In this document: in pieces, positions 51,403 to 60,636 of the stretch
Position numbering within the stretch: the stretch's first letter is position 1
Layout of the letters: every line of letters begins with the position of its first letter
Assembly (NCBI RefSeq): GCF_003967355.1
Contig: NZ_BIFH01000030.1
Span: 149,716 to 213,715 of the forward strand
Direction of reading: 5' to 3'
DNA: 64,000 nt
Source of the DNA: Embleya hyalina
GTDB taxonomy: Bacteria; Actinomycetota; Actinomycetes; Streptomycetales; Streptomycetaceae
Notes under the pieces: generated by a model
Seen by the model: only the letters and a program-made list of their open reading frames with translations
Database searches by the model: none
What the model was told of the DNA's origin: nothing
Position numbers and translations under genes: made by a program

Positions 51403-54180
51403 ATGAGCCTCCGGACGGCATTCGGCCGCCCCTTCGCCGCCGTGCGCACGCGACTGACCACGCGTCGGTCGCGGGTCGTGGCCGGTGTCCTCGCCCTCGT
51501 GGTGGTCGTGATCGCGGTCCTCGGGGTCGGCGTGGCGGTCGGTGACGACACCGCGACGCCGGTACGCGCCACCGAACAGCGCGTGGACGTGGCCGCGGGG
51601 CCGGGCGATCCGGCGCGGATCGGCATCGACACCACGCTGTTCGTGCCGCCCGGCGTGCGGGGGCGCGCGCCCGCGGTGCTGCTCGCGCACGGATTCGGCG
51701 GCAGCAAGGCCGAGTTGCGCCGGGACGCCGAGGCGCTGGCCCGTTCGGGGTATGTGGTGCTGACCTACTCGGCGCGCGGCTTCGGCGGCTCGGCGGGGCA
51801 GATCATGCTGGACCAGCCGGACTACGAGGTGGCCGACGCGCGGGCGCTGATCGACTGGCTGGCCGCGCGGCCCGAGGTGCGCCTCGACGGTCCCGGCGAT
51901 CCGCGGGTGGGCGTGGCGGGCGCCTCGTACGGCGGCGCGCTCTCGCTGCTGACCGCCGCCTACGACCCGCGCGTGGACGCCATCGCGCCGCAGATCACCT
52001 GGCACGACCTCGCCGACGCGCTGCTGCCGAACGCGGCGGGCGGCGGGCCGGCCGAGGGCGTGTTCAAGAAGATGTGGGCCGGGCTGTTCTTCTCCTCCGG
52101 GACCAGTCCGTCGGCCGGGCTCGCGCCGATCGACACGAAGACCGGCTGCGGCCGGTTCGACGACCGGGTCTGCACGATCTACCGCGAGGTGGCGGTGTCG
52201 GGGAAGTCCACGCCGCAGGCGGTCGACCTGCTGCGGCGGGCCAGTCCGGTCTCGGTCGCGGACCGGATCGCGGTGCCGACGCTGCTGATCCAGGGCCAGA
52301 ACGACTCGCTGTTCCCGCTCGACCAGGCGGACCGCAACGCGGCGGCGATCGCCCGCAACGGCGCGCCGGTGGAGATGGTGTGGACGGCGGGCGGGCACGA
52401 CGGCGGGCGGCCGCAGAGCGCGATGGTGCGCGACCGGACCACCGCGTGGTTCGACCGCTGGCTCAAGCCGAGCGGGCCCGCGCCCAAGGCCGGCGCGCCG
52501 ACCGCCGCCGGGTCGTTTCGGGTGACCCGCTCCGGCGGGGTGGACAGTGCGACGCGGGAGCAGCGGCTGCGGATCGCGGACACCGACCACTACCCGGGCC
52601 TGGGCGGGACCCGGCAGCGCGAGGTGGCGCTCGCGGGGCCGGAGCAGACCGTGGCCAATCCGCCGGGGGGTGCGCCGACGTCGGTGTCCGGGCTGCCCGG
52701 CCTGGGCCTGTTGGCCGGCTCGGGTGGGCTGGGCGCGCTGGCCGCCGGCGCGGGCGACCTCGGTGGGATCGCCTTCGACCTGCCGGGGCAGAGCGCGTTC
52801 TTCCAGAGCGACCGGGTCGATCGGAATGTGCGGATCACCGGGTCGCCGACCGCCCGGGTGCGGGTCTCGGGCGCCGACGACATCGTGTTGTTCGCGAAGT
52901 TGTACGACATCGCGCCGGGTGGGGCGAGTGTGCTGCCGCATCAGTTGGCCGCGCCGGTGCGGGTGAGTGGGGCGCAGGGCGGGCGGGACGTGGAGATCCG
53001 GCTGCCGGCCGTCGACCACGAGGTGGACTCGGGTCACCGGCTGCGGCTCGTGTTGACCGCGACCGACCTGGGCTTCGCGTCGCCGAACACGCCCACGAGC
53101 TACCGGGTCGCGCTCGCCGGGCCGCTGACGCTGCCGTCGGTGCCGCGGTTGCACGTGGCCTCGACCGGCTATGCCTGGTGGACGTGGGGCCTGCCGCTGA
53201 TCGCGGTCGCGGTCGCTCTGGCCCTGCTGCTCACCGGGCGGCGGCGGGCGGCGGCGGCCGCGCCGGATCCGGACCTGACCGACGTCCCGCTGCAGATCCG
53301 CGGCCTGACCAAGCGGTACAAGGGCGGCAAGCTCGCCGTCGACGACCTGTCCTTCGGGGTCGAGGCGGGTCAGGTGCTCGGTCTGCTCGGCCCCAACGGC
53401 GCGGGCAAGACCACCACGCTGCGGATGTTGATGGGCCTGATCCTTCCGGACGGCGGCGAGATAAGGATCTTCGGTCGGGTGGTCGGGCCCGGCGCGCCGG
53501 TGTTGTCCCGGCTCGGCTCGTTCGTCGAGGGCCCGGGTTTCCTGCCGCACCTGTCCGGGCGGGAGAACCTGTCGCTGTACTGGCGCGCCACCGGCCGGCC
53601 GCACGAGGACGCGCACTTCGACGAGGCGCTGGAGATCGCCGGGCTCGGCGAGGCGCTGGACCGGAACGTACGCACCTACTCGCAGGGCATGCGCCAGCGG
53701 CTGGCCATCGCCCAGGCCATGCTCGGTCTGCCGGACCTGCTGGTGTTGGACGAGCCGACCAACGGGCTCGACCCGCCGCAGATCCGGGCGATGCGCGACG
53801 TGCTGATCGGCTACGCGGCCACCGGCCGCACCGTGGTGGTCTCCAGCCACCTGCTGGCCGAGGTCGAACAGACCTGTACGCACGTCGTGGTGATGCACCG
53901 GGGCCGGCTGATCGCCTCCGGGCCGGTCGGCGAGATCGTCGGCAACGGCAACACGCTGGTGATCGGAACTCCCGTACCGGACCTGGCGATCGCGACCCTG
54001 AAGGATCTGCCGGGCGTCGGCTCGGTGGAGCCCGAGGAGGGTGGCGTACTCGTGCACCTGGCGGGCGCGCGGACCTCCGCCCTGGTGGCCGAACTCGTCG
54101 GCGCCGGCGTCGCGGTGGACCGGGTGACCGCGCGCCGCCGGTTGGAAGACGCGTTCCTGACGCTCATTGGGGAGTCCTGA
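51403..54180 (+). CDS. exported S15/alpha-beta hydrolase fused to an ABC ATPase
   Basis: 925 aa. A signal-anchor helix (about 25-47: VVAGVLALVVVVIAVLGVGVAV) puts an X-Pro-dipeptidyl-peptidase/CocE-like hydrolase outside (about 60-580): the nucleophile elbow is VAGASYGGALSLL, with QGQNDSLFPL and GGHDGG for the acid and His, and a jelly-roll domain follows. A second helix (about 587-612) returns the chain to the cytoplasm, where a complete ABC ATPase occupies 620-925: LLGPNGAGKTTTLRML, YSQGMRQRLAIAQAM, LLVLDEPTNGLDPP. The permease gene starts on its stop codon (TGATG). An uncommon two-sided protein joining secreted hydrolysis with transport. Confidence 0.88.
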   Translation: MSLRTAFGRPFAAVRTRLTTRRSRVVAGVLALVVVVIAVLGVGVAVGDDTATPVRATEQRVDVAAGPGDPARIGIDTTLFVPPGVRGRAPAVLLAHGFGGSKAELRRDAEALARSGYVVLTYSARGFGGSAGQIMLDQPDYEVADARALIDWLAARPEVRLDGPGDPRVGVAGASYGGALSLLTAAYDPRVDAIAPQITWHDLADALLPNAAGGGPAEGVFKKMWAGLFFSSGTSPSAGLAPIDTKTGCGRFDDRVCTIYREVAVSGKSTPQAVDLLRRASPVSVADRIAVPTLLIQGQNDSLFPLDQADRNAAAIARNGAPVEMVWTAGGHDGGRPQSAMVRDRTTAWFDRWLKPSGPAPKAGAPTAAGSFRVTRSGGVDSATREQRLRIADTDHYPGLGGTRQREVALAGPEQTVANPPGGAPTSVSGLPGLGLLAGSGGLGALAAGAGDLGGIAFDLPGQSAFFQSDRVDRNVRITGSPTARVRVSGADDIVLFAKLYDIAPGGASVLPHQLAAPVRVSGAQGGRDVEIRLPAVDHEVDSGHRLRLVLTATDLGFASPNTPTSYRVALAGPLTLPSVPRLHVASTGYAWWTWGLPLIAVAVALALLLTGRRRAAAAAPDPDLTDVPLQIRGLTKRYKGGKLAVDDLSFGVEAGQVLGLLGPNGAGKTTTLRMLMGLILPDGGEIRIFGRVVGPGAPVLSRLGSFVEGPGFLPHLSGRENLSLYWRATGRPHEDAHFDEALEIAGLGEALDRNVRTYSQGMRQRLAIAQAMLGLPDLLVLDEPTNGLDPPQIRAMRDVLIGYAATGRTVVVSSHLLAEVEQTCTHVVVMHRGRLIASGPVGEIVGNGNTLVIGTPVPDLAIATLKDLPGVGSVEPEEGGVLVHLAGARTSALVAELVGAGVAVDRVTARRRLEDAFLTLIGES

Positions 54181-55076
54181 TGACCCGTACGCTCCCCGAG
54201 TTGCCGACCGACGAGGGCGCGCACCCGATCCCGGGCGCGGCGCACGCGCACGGCTATCGCCCCCGGCACACGCTGCCGATATGGGTCGAGACGGTGCGCC
54301 AGTTCCGGCGCCGGCGCACGCTGTTCATGATCGGACTGCTGCTCGCGCTGCCGTGGATCCTGGTCGCCGCGTTCAAGATCGGCGGCGATCCGTCGCCGGA
54401 CTCGGTGCCGACGCTGGTGGACGTGGCGACCAGGAGCGCGCTGAACTTCACCGCGTTCACCCTGTTCGTCTCGACCGGGTTCCTGCTGGTGGTGGCGGTC
54501 GCGCTGTTCTGCGGCGACACCGTGGCCAGTGAGGCGAGTTGGTCCTCGCTGCGGTATCTGCTGGCCGCTCCGGTGCCGCGTGCCCGGCTGTTGCGGGTCA
54601 AGCTCGTGGTGGCGCTCGGCTACAGCGTGCTGGCCCTGGTGCTGTTGCCGCTGATGGCGATGATCGCGGGCACGATCGCCTTCGGGTGGGGGCCGTTGGA
54701 CCTGCCGGTGGGGGCGTCGCTGCCGACCGGCGAGGCGCTGGGGCGGATGTCGGTGGTGGTCGTGTACGGCGTGGTGGCGCAACTGGTGGTGATGGGCATC
54801 GCGTTCTGGCTGTCCACGGTCACCGACGCCCCGCTGGGCGCGGTGGGCGGCGCGGTCGGCCTGGTGGTGGTCTCCAACATCGTGGACGCGGTGACGGCGC
54901 TCGGGTCCTGGCGGGACTACCTGCCCACGCACTGGCAGTTCGCGTGGGTCGACGTACTCCAGACCGACCCGCAGTGGGACGGCATGATCAAGGGCTCGGC
55001 GGTGTCGGTCTCGTACGCGGTGGTCTTCCTGGCCCTGGCGTTCCGCCACTTCGGCCGCAAGGACATCGTGTCGTGA
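54180..55076 (+). CDS. ABC-2 type permease
   Basis: 298 aa; the ATG overlaps the stop of the hydrolase-ATPase gene by one base, with GGGGAG upstream. A hydrophilic N-terminus of 40 residues precedes six helices, including FMIGLLLALPWILVAAFKIG, FVSTGFLLVVAVALFCGDTVASEASWSSLRYLLAAPVPRARLLRVK (the coupling-helix region typical of ABC-2 permeases), and GAVGGAVGLVVVSNIVDAV. It forms an exporter with the ATPase half of the preceding protein. The substrate is unknown. Confidence 0.9.
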   Translation: MTRTLPELPTDEGAHPIPGAAHAHGYRPRHTLPIWVETVRQFRRRRTLFMIGLLLALPWILVAAFKIGGDPSPDSVPTLVDVATRSALNFTAFTLFVSTGFLLVVAVALFCGDTVASEASWSSLRYLLAAPVPRARLLRVKLVVALGYSVLALVLLPLMAMIAGTIAFGWGPLDLPVGASLPTGEALGRMSVVVVYGVVAQLVVMGIAFWLSTVTDAPLGAVGGAVGLVVVSNIVDAVTALGSWRDYLPTHWQFAWVDVLQTDPQWDGMIKGSAVSVSYAVVFLALAFRHFGRKDIVS

Positions 55077-56215
55077 GCCCGGACGAGGCTCCGGTGGTCA
55101 CGGGCGCCGAGCCGGGGTCGTTCGCGCGGTCGGTGCTCGCGGAGCGGCATCCGGCGTTGCTGGGGCGGGTCTCGGCGGCGTTTCCGTGGCCGCCCGAGCG
55201 CCGGCGGGCGCTGGACGGCCTGCTCGGCGAGGTCTCCGGCGGGGTGATCGCGCCGCTGCCTGCGGATGCGCACGATGCCGGTGGGTGGGGCGCCCATGTG
55301 GGTCGCTCGTGGTTCGAGGTGCCTTTTCTGTGGGCGGAGAGCTACTTCTACCGTCGGCTGCTCGCGGCCACCGGCTATTTCGAGCCCGGTCCGTGGCGGG
55401 GGGTCGACCCCTTCGGGCCGTTCAAACGGGACGAGTTGCGCGGTGCGGCGGTGGATGAGGAGTTGGCGGCGCTCGACGACCTCGGGGCATCGTCGGGTGA
55501 TGCGCTCCTGCGGAGCGCGCTGTGGGGCAATCGGGCGGACCTGGGCTTTCGGATGTCCGCGTCGGAGGGCGACCCGTCGGCTTCGCACCCGGTCGCGGAC
55601 GACAGCGCCCGGTTGTGGTCGCTGCTCCCGGTCGGCGGCGCGGCCGAGGTGCACCTGATCGCGGACAACGCCGGGCGCGAGTTGATCCCGGACCTGGTGC
55701 TGCTCGACCACCTGCTGCACACGGGCCGGGCCGCGCGGGCCGTGCTCCACCTCAAGCCGTACCCGTACTTCGTCTCGGACGCGGTCACGGCCGACTTCCT
55801 GGCCGCGCTGGACCGGCTGCGTGCCGCACCCGGGCACGCCGCCGCCGGGATCGGCGCCCGCCTGTGGTCGGCGCTGTCCGCGGGCCGCCTGGGGGTGGGC
55901 GCCCACCCGTTCTTCTGCGCCCCGTACCCCTACGAGGCGATGCCCGACGACCTGCGCCGAGACCTGTCGAAGGCGACGGTGACGATCCTCAAGGGCGACC
56001 TCAACTACCGCCGCCTGGTGGGCGATCACCACTGGCCCGCCACCACGCCCTTCGCCGACCGCGTCGCCCGCTTCCCCGGCCCGGTGGCCGCCCTGCGCAC
56101 CCTCAAGTCCGACGTGGTGGTCGGCCTGGACACACCGACCCTGACCACCCTCGAAGCGGGCGGCACCCCATGGCGCACCACCGGCACCCACGCCCTGATC
56201 CAGGTGAGCCCGTAG
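55073..56215 (+). CDS. DUF89/ARMT1-type damage-control phosphatase family protein
   Basis: 380 aa from the GTG at 55073, overlapping the permease stop (GTGA). Matches the DUF89 fold: an N-terminal helical part (WGAHVGRSWFEVPFLWAESYFYRRLL), metal-site Asp/Asn in VHLIADNAGRELIPDLVLLDHLL, LHLKPYPYFVSDAV, ILKGDLNYRRLVGD and the C-terminal LKSDVVVGL. DUF89 enzymes are metal-dependent phosphatases acting on sugar or pantetheine phosphates in metabolite repair. Its coupling to an ABC exporter is unusual and may be incidental. Confidence 0.88.
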   Translation: MSPDEAPVVTGAEPGSFARSVLAERHPALLGRVSAAFPWPPERRRALDGLLGEVSGGVIAPLPADAHDAGGWGAHVGRSWFEVPFLWAESYFYRRLLAATGYFEPGPWRGVDPFGPFKRDELRGAAVDEELAALDDLGASSGDALLRSALWGNRADLGFRMSASEGDPSASHPVADDSARLWSLLPVGGAAEVHLIADNAGRELIPDLVLLDHLLHTGRAARAVLHLKPYPYFVSDAVTADFLAALDRLRAAPGHAAAGIGARLWSALSAGRLGVGAHPFFCAPYPYEAMPDDLRRDLSKATVTILKGDLNYRRLVGDHHWPATTPFADRVARFPGPVAALRTLKSDVVVGLDTPTLTTLEAGGTPWRTTGTHALIQVSP

Positions 56216-56434
56216 CCGACCCCGCCCCCTCGCCGCCGGGAAGCTTCGGCGGGGCGGGCGGCGGGCCGGAGGCGGAAGGAGATCTTCGCGGCCGAGAGCC
56301 GACTTCGGGGCGCCGAGAGCGGGTCGAGGGCGCCGACCGTGCGCCGGCGGCCGTACCCGGATGTTCTTCGCATGATGACCCACCCGTAACATGACTCACG
56401 GTCAGGTGTCACGGGCGCTGGGTACACCAAGCTC

Positions 56435-57121
56435 ATGTCTAACATCCTGCGCATGCACGAGCACTTCGAGGATCCCCGTTCCGCGGCCGGCACCTGGTCT
56501 CCCGGCGACCAGGTGCTCTGGCGTTATCTGCGCGGGGGCAAGGTCCTGGATTGTCGGCCGGTGACCGTGGTCCGCGACGACCCGGACCAACTCGCGGTCT
56601 GGCTCGCCGGCGGCACCTCACGGGTCAAGCCGATGTTGCCGGACGGTTCGGACATCCGGACCGCGCCGATCGAACGCAGATTCCGGCTCGGCCGGATCCC
56701 CTCGGTCGTCGAGTGGCACGGGACGGGCGTGTTGATGCTGGCCCGGCCGGGCGAACCGTGGTCGGTCTGGCTGTTCTGGCAGCCCGACTGGCGGTTCTCC
56801 GGCTGGTACGTCAACCTCGAACGCCCGCGCACCCGTTGGGCGGGCGGCGTGGACACCGAGGACCACGTGCTGGACGTGTGGGTCACCCCGGATCGCCGCT
56901 GGGAGTACAAGGACGAGGACGAACTCGCGGCCTCCCGCGAGGCGGGCCGGCTCACCGATCGCCAGGTCGAGGCGATCGAGGCCGAGGGTCGGGCCGCCGT
57001 CGCGGCGATCGAGGCGTGGGGCGCGCCGTTCGACCAGGGGTGGGAGAACTGGCGTCCCGACCCGGCCTGGCCGCTGCCGCAACTGCCCGACGACTGGGCG
57101 GACAACGTCCGCATCGCCTAG
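56435..57121 (+). CDS. DUF402 domain protein
   Basis: 228 aa from the ATG at 56435. DUF402 core: PGDQVLWRYLRGGKVLDCRPVTVVRDDPDQLAVWLAGGT, WSVWLFWQPDWRFSGWYVNLERPRTR and DTEDHVLDVWVTPDRRWEYKDEDELA, ending with an acidic Trp-rich segment. Characterised relatives are nucleoside diphosphate/triphosphatases with an acidic metal site, which fits the D/E cluster here. No Shine-Dalgarno; TACACC lies 8 nt before the ATG, so perhaps leaderless. Confidence 0.88.
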   Translation: MSNILRMHEHFEDPRSAAGTWSPGDQVLWRYLRGGKVLDCRPVTVVRDDPDQLAVWLAGGTSRVKPMLPDGSDIRTAPIERRFRLGRIPSVVEWHGTGVLMLARPGEPWSVWLFWQPDWRFSGWYVNLERPRTRWAGGVDTEDHVLDVWVTPDRRWEYKDEDELAASREAGRLTDRQVEAIEAEGRAAVAAIEAWGAPFDQGWENWRPDPAWPLPQLPDDWADNVRIA

Positions 57122-57135
57122 CAACCCCTTTCTTC

Positions 57136-57159
57136 CGGGCCCGACTTCGGTCGGGCCCG
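57136..57159 (+). terminator. DUF402 terminator hairpin
   Basis: A perfect 10-bp stem (CGGGCCCGAC against GTCGGGCCCG) closed by a TTCG tetraloop, 15 bp after the stop. Confidence 0.8.
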
Positions 57160-57382
57160 ACGCGTGTGCGGCCCGGTTCGTCGTCGGGCGCGTCCCGCTT
57201 TCCGGCGACGCGGATCGGGCGCGGGACCCGGCCCGGACCACGCCGGCCGAACCGTGCCGGCACCGGAGGCGGGCGAGCCCGGCGGAGAACCCGTTCCCGG
57301 AGCCGGTCGACTTCCGGCGGGACGACCCGGTCGACCGCCGAGGGCCGATCCGAACGGCGCCGTCACGAGCCGGCGCCGGCCC

Positions 57383-58321
57383 TCACCGCACCACCCGCAC
57401 CGGCAGGTCGCCCACCGCGCGTCGCAGCGCGACCGCCAGGTCGGCGAACTCCGCGCCCCGCCCCGTGCTGGAGCGCATCACCAGGCCGATGCGTCGGTAC
57501 GGGGCGGGCGCGGCGAAGCGGGACACCGCCAGCTGTGAGCCCGGGCGGGTCTCCACGTCGATCGCGGTCTGCGGGAGCAGGGTCACGCCGAGGCCGCCGG
57601 CGACCAGTTGGACCAGGGTGGGCAGGCTCGCCGCACGGGTCGCGCCCGCCTCGGACGCGCCGACCTCGCGGCAGACGTCCAGCGCCTGGTCGCGCAGACA
57701 GTGGCCCTCGTCCAGGAGCAGTACGTCCAGCTCGCGCAGGGCGGCGCGGGGCAGGTTCCGGCGGCCCGCCAACTCGTGGCCCTCGGGCACGATCAGGGTG
57801 AAGTCCTCCTCGTACAGCGGGATCTCCTCGACCCCGCCGAGCCCGGGGGAGGGCAGCGCGAGCAGGAGCAGATCCAGCCGGCCGCCGGTGAGGCCGTCCA
57901 TCAGCGAACCGGTCTGCTCCTCGTGGACGTACAGCTGGAGGTCCGGGTACTCCTCCCGGGCCAGCCGCAGCAGCGCCGGCAGTACATACGGCGCCACGGT
58001 CGGGATCACCCCCAGGTGCAGCGGCCCGGTGAACGGGCGCCGGGCCGATTCGGCCTCGTCCACCAGGTCGGCGAGCGCGTCCAGCACGCGGCGGGTGTGC
58101 CGCGCGACCCGCTCGCCGGCGGGGGTGAGCAGGACCCGCCGCGTGGTGCGCTCCACCAACTGGGTGCCCAGGGCGTCCTCCAGGGCGGCGATCGCCCCGG
58201 ACAGCGCGGGCTGACTGGTGCCCACCGCCGCCGCCGCGTCCCGGAAGTGCAGGTAGTCGGCCACCGCGGCGAAGGCTCTGAGCTGCGACAACGTCGGCGT
58301 GCGAGTACTGATGGGAACCAC
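57383..58321 (-). CDS. oxyR: hydrogen peroxide-sensing LysR regulator OxyR
   Basis: 312 aa from the GTG at 58321. N-terminal LysR HTH (TLSQLRAFAAVADYLHFRDAAAAVGTSQPALSGAIAALEDALG). The regulatory domain holds the redox pair: LLLDEGHCLRDQALDVC, with Cys208 and Cys217 nine residues apart as in E. coli OxyR, so oxidation-dependent disulfide switching is expected. Longer frames upstream lack family similarity. It is not next to ahpC (12 kb away). It probably activates ahpCD through the dyad at 45.07 kb. Confidence 0.92.
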   Translation of the reverse strand: MVPISTRTPTLSQLRAFAAVADYLHFRDAAAAVGTSQPALSGAIAALEDALGTQLVERTTRRVLLTPAGERVARHTRRVLDALADLVDEAESARRPFTGPLHLGVIPTVAPYVLPALLRLAREEYPDLQLYVHEEQTGSLMDGLTGGRLDLLLLALPSPGLGGVEEIPLYEEDFTLIVPEGHELAGRRNLPRAALRELDVLLLDEGHCLRDQALDVCREVGASEAGATRAASLPTLVQLVAGGLGVTLLPQTAIDVETRPGSQLAVSRFAAPAPYRRIGLVMRSSTGRGAEFADLAVALRRAVGDLPVRVVR

Positions 58322-58558
58322 CTGTCGGGTGCGTGTGGGCGGCCGATCCCCCGGCTCCTCCACGATAGGGCAACCATCCGGACCGGCCCCGCGCCGAGCC
58401 CGCGGCCCGTCGGTCCGCTCGGGCGCCGGGTCGGCCGTTGTGCCGCAAGTCACTTCTCTTCCGGTGTACCCACCGGTAGCTTGCTCTCGCTCCACAGTGC
58501 CCAAGTGCCCTTTGGGCGGCTCGTGCGTGTTCCTTCCATGCCACGAAGGCGAGGGTGC

Positions 58559-60559
58559 ATGTCCAGATTCGAGCGGGTGCGGACGCTACGACGGGTGCGC
58601 GGCAAGGTGTTGCCGGTGGCGCTGATGGCGACCCTGATGGGTCTCACCGGCGGCCTGACCGCGACCGGGTCGGCCGGTGCGGCCCCGGCCGGCGCCGCGA
58701 CCACCACGCTGTCCCCCCAACTGGAGGCGATCCGGCAGGCCGAGGCCCAGGCGCTCTACGGGAGCACCGGGATCAAGCCGATCACCGAGCGCAAGACGTC
58801 GCTGATCTCGCTCGGCGACAGCGAGATCGCCGGCGAGGGCGTCGGCGTGTACGAACCCGGCACCGACGGCCCGGACAACTGGTGCCACCGGTCGCCCGAG
58901 GCGGCGATCCACAAGACCGGGATCCCGACCGACCTGACCTACAACGTGGCCTGCTCCGGGGCGTCCACGGTCAACATCAGGATCGGCGGCAGCAAGCAGT
59001 ACGCCGACGAACTCGTGCAGTCGGACAGCCTGGCGATCAAGGCGCGCAACACCCGCGTGCAGCTGATCCTGCTGGTCGCCGGGGCCAACGACGACATCCG
59101 GTTCGGCCCGACCATGACCGACTGCGTGACCAGGCGGGTGTTCTTCCAGGGCGAGTGCTACGGCACGTACCAGCCCGGCTGGCAGGCACGCGCGGACGCG
59201 ATGCGGCCCAAGGTCGAGCAGACCGTGCGCGACCTGAAGACCGTCATGGCCGACGCGGGCTACGCGAGCGGCGACTACAAACTCGTGCTGATGGGCTACC
59301 CGTCGCCGATCGCCCCGGACGTGGAGGACAACCCCGACTTCCCCGGCTGGTACGCCGGCGGCTGCGTGGGCTATCTGCGCGACGCGGCGTGGGGGCGCAA
59401 CGAGGCGGTGCCGATCTTCGAGCGGGCCGAGCGTCAGGCCGCGGCGAACACCGGTGTCACCTACCTGGACAACTCGCGGCTGTTCCACGGCCACGAGGTC
59501 TGTACCGACAACACCTGGGCACGCGGCCTGTGGTTCGCCAACCCGAACGTGTTCGACCCGAACACGACCCGGCAGAGCTTCCACCCCAACGCGCGCGGCC
59601 ACCTGGCGTTCGCGTCCTGCCTGACCCAGCTGTACGCCTCGGGCTGGAACCAGGCCGGTTGCGCGGACTCGGCAAGTACCGGACAGGCGAAGCTTTATCC
59701 GGGTGTACTCAGTGCCGACTTCCGGCAACTGCGCAACGAGGGGACCGGGTTGTGCGCCGACGCGTACGGCTTCTCCTCGCGCAACCACACCCCGGTGGAC
59801 CTGTGGCCCTGCCACGGCGGGCGCAACCAGGGCTTCCGATACGACGCCGCGAACCAGTCGCTGCACACCGAACTCAGTGAGGACCGGTGTGTGGATCCGC
59901 TCGGCGGCGGGCGCGCCTCGGGCACCGCGCTGGTGTTGTGGAACTGCAACGGCGGCACCAACCAGCGCTTCGTCGAGGTCGCGGGCACGCTGCGGCCGGC
60001 CGACACGCAGACCCTGTGCGTGGCGGCGCCGGCGGCCGACGCGACGCTCGGCGCGAAGCTGGTGCTCGCCGGGTGCGACGGTTCGGCGGGGCAGCGGTGG
60101 GTGAAGGAGCCCGCCGCGCCGGTACGGTTCGCCGAACTCGTCTCCGGCGCCAAGTGCCTGGACGTGGACGGCGGCACGATGTCGTCCGGGCGGGCCGTGC
60201 TGGCCTGGGACTGCACCGGCAACACCAACCAGAAGTGGTGGCGCAATCCGGCCACCGGCCAGGTGCACAGCCTGAAGGACCCGGCGTACTGCCTGGACAA
60301 CCGCGGCGCCACGGCGGCGGGCGCGGGCCTGGGCATCTGGCGCTGTGACGACGCGCACGGGGCGTACCTGAACAACCTGCGCTTCGACACCGATACGGCC
60401 GACCGCCTGGTCAGCCGGGTCTCCGGCCTCGCTGTCACCGCCCCGGCGGGCAACGGCGCGGTCACCCAGCAGCCGGTGGGCGCGTCGCCGGCGCAGACGT
60501 GGACGGCGGGGGTCTCGGTGGCCCTGCCCTACTCGGTGATTCCGTACGACGCCTACTGA
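58559..60559 (+). CDS. secreted SGNH hydrolase with ricin-type beta-trefoil lectin domains
   Basis: 666 aa from the ATG at 58559 (GAGG upstream); the frame stays open far upstream but begins here. Sec signal VLPVALMATLMGLTGGLTATGSAGA. SGNH hydrolase (about 75-380): block I SLGDSEIAGEGVG, block III GANDD and block V SFHPNARGHLAF (Ser, Asn and His). Residues 390-650 are ricin-type lectin repeats with Q-x-W/F motifs (NQGFRYD, NQRFVEV, GQRWVKE, NQKWWRN). It probably deacetylates or de-esterifies an extracellular polysaccharide to which the lectin binds. Confidence 0.93.
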   Translation: MSRFERVRTLRRVRGKVLPVALMATLMGLTGGLTATGSAGAAPAGAATTTLSPQLEAIRQAEAQALYGSTGIKPITERKTSLISLGDSEIAGEGVGVYEPGTDGPDNWCHRSPEAAIHKTGIPTDLTYNVACSGASTVNIRIGGSKQYADELVQSDSLAIKARNTRVQLILLVAGANDDIRFGPTMTDCVTRRVFFQGECYGTYQPGWQARADAMRPKVEQTVRDLKTVMADAGYASGDYKLVLMGYPSPIAPDVEDNPDFPGWYAGGCVGYLRDAAWGRNEAVPIFERAERQAAANTGVTYLDNSRLFHGHEVCTDNTWARGLWFANPNVFDPNTTRQSFHPNARGHLAFASCLTQLYASGWNQAGCADSASTGQAKLYPGVLSADFRQLRNEGTGLCADAYGFSSRNHTPVDLWPCHGGRNQGFRYDAANQSLHTELSEDRCVDPLGGGRASGTALVLWNCNGGTNQRFVEVAGTLRPADTQTLCVAAPAADATLGAKLVLAGCDGSAGQRWVKEPAAPVRFAELVSGAKCLDVDGGTMSSGRAVLAWDCTGNTNQKWWRNPATGQVHSLKDPAYCLDNRGATAAGAGLGIWRCDDAHGAYLNNLRFDTDTADRLVSRVSGLAVTAPAGNGAVTQQPVGASPAQTWTAGVSVALPYSVIPYDAY

Positions 60560-60575
60560 TCGCCCGCACGCACCA

Positions 60576-60611
60576 CGCGGCCCCCGTCCGGATGCCGGGA
60601 CGGGGGCCGCG
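60576..60611. terminator. bidirectional terminator
   Basis: A perfect 14-bp stem (CGCGGCCCCCGTCC against GGACGGGGGCCGCG) between the convergent SGNH and DUF1707 genes. Confidence 0.85.
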
Positions 60612-60636
60612 GCCGTGGTCGCTTCCGGGGCGCGGC

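Noticed and set aside
51034-54057. A 1007-codon minus-strand frame opposite the hydrolase-ATPase
   Set aside because: Low-complexity Arg/Gly/Pro/His sequence; the plus strand carries full Walker and hydrolase motifs.
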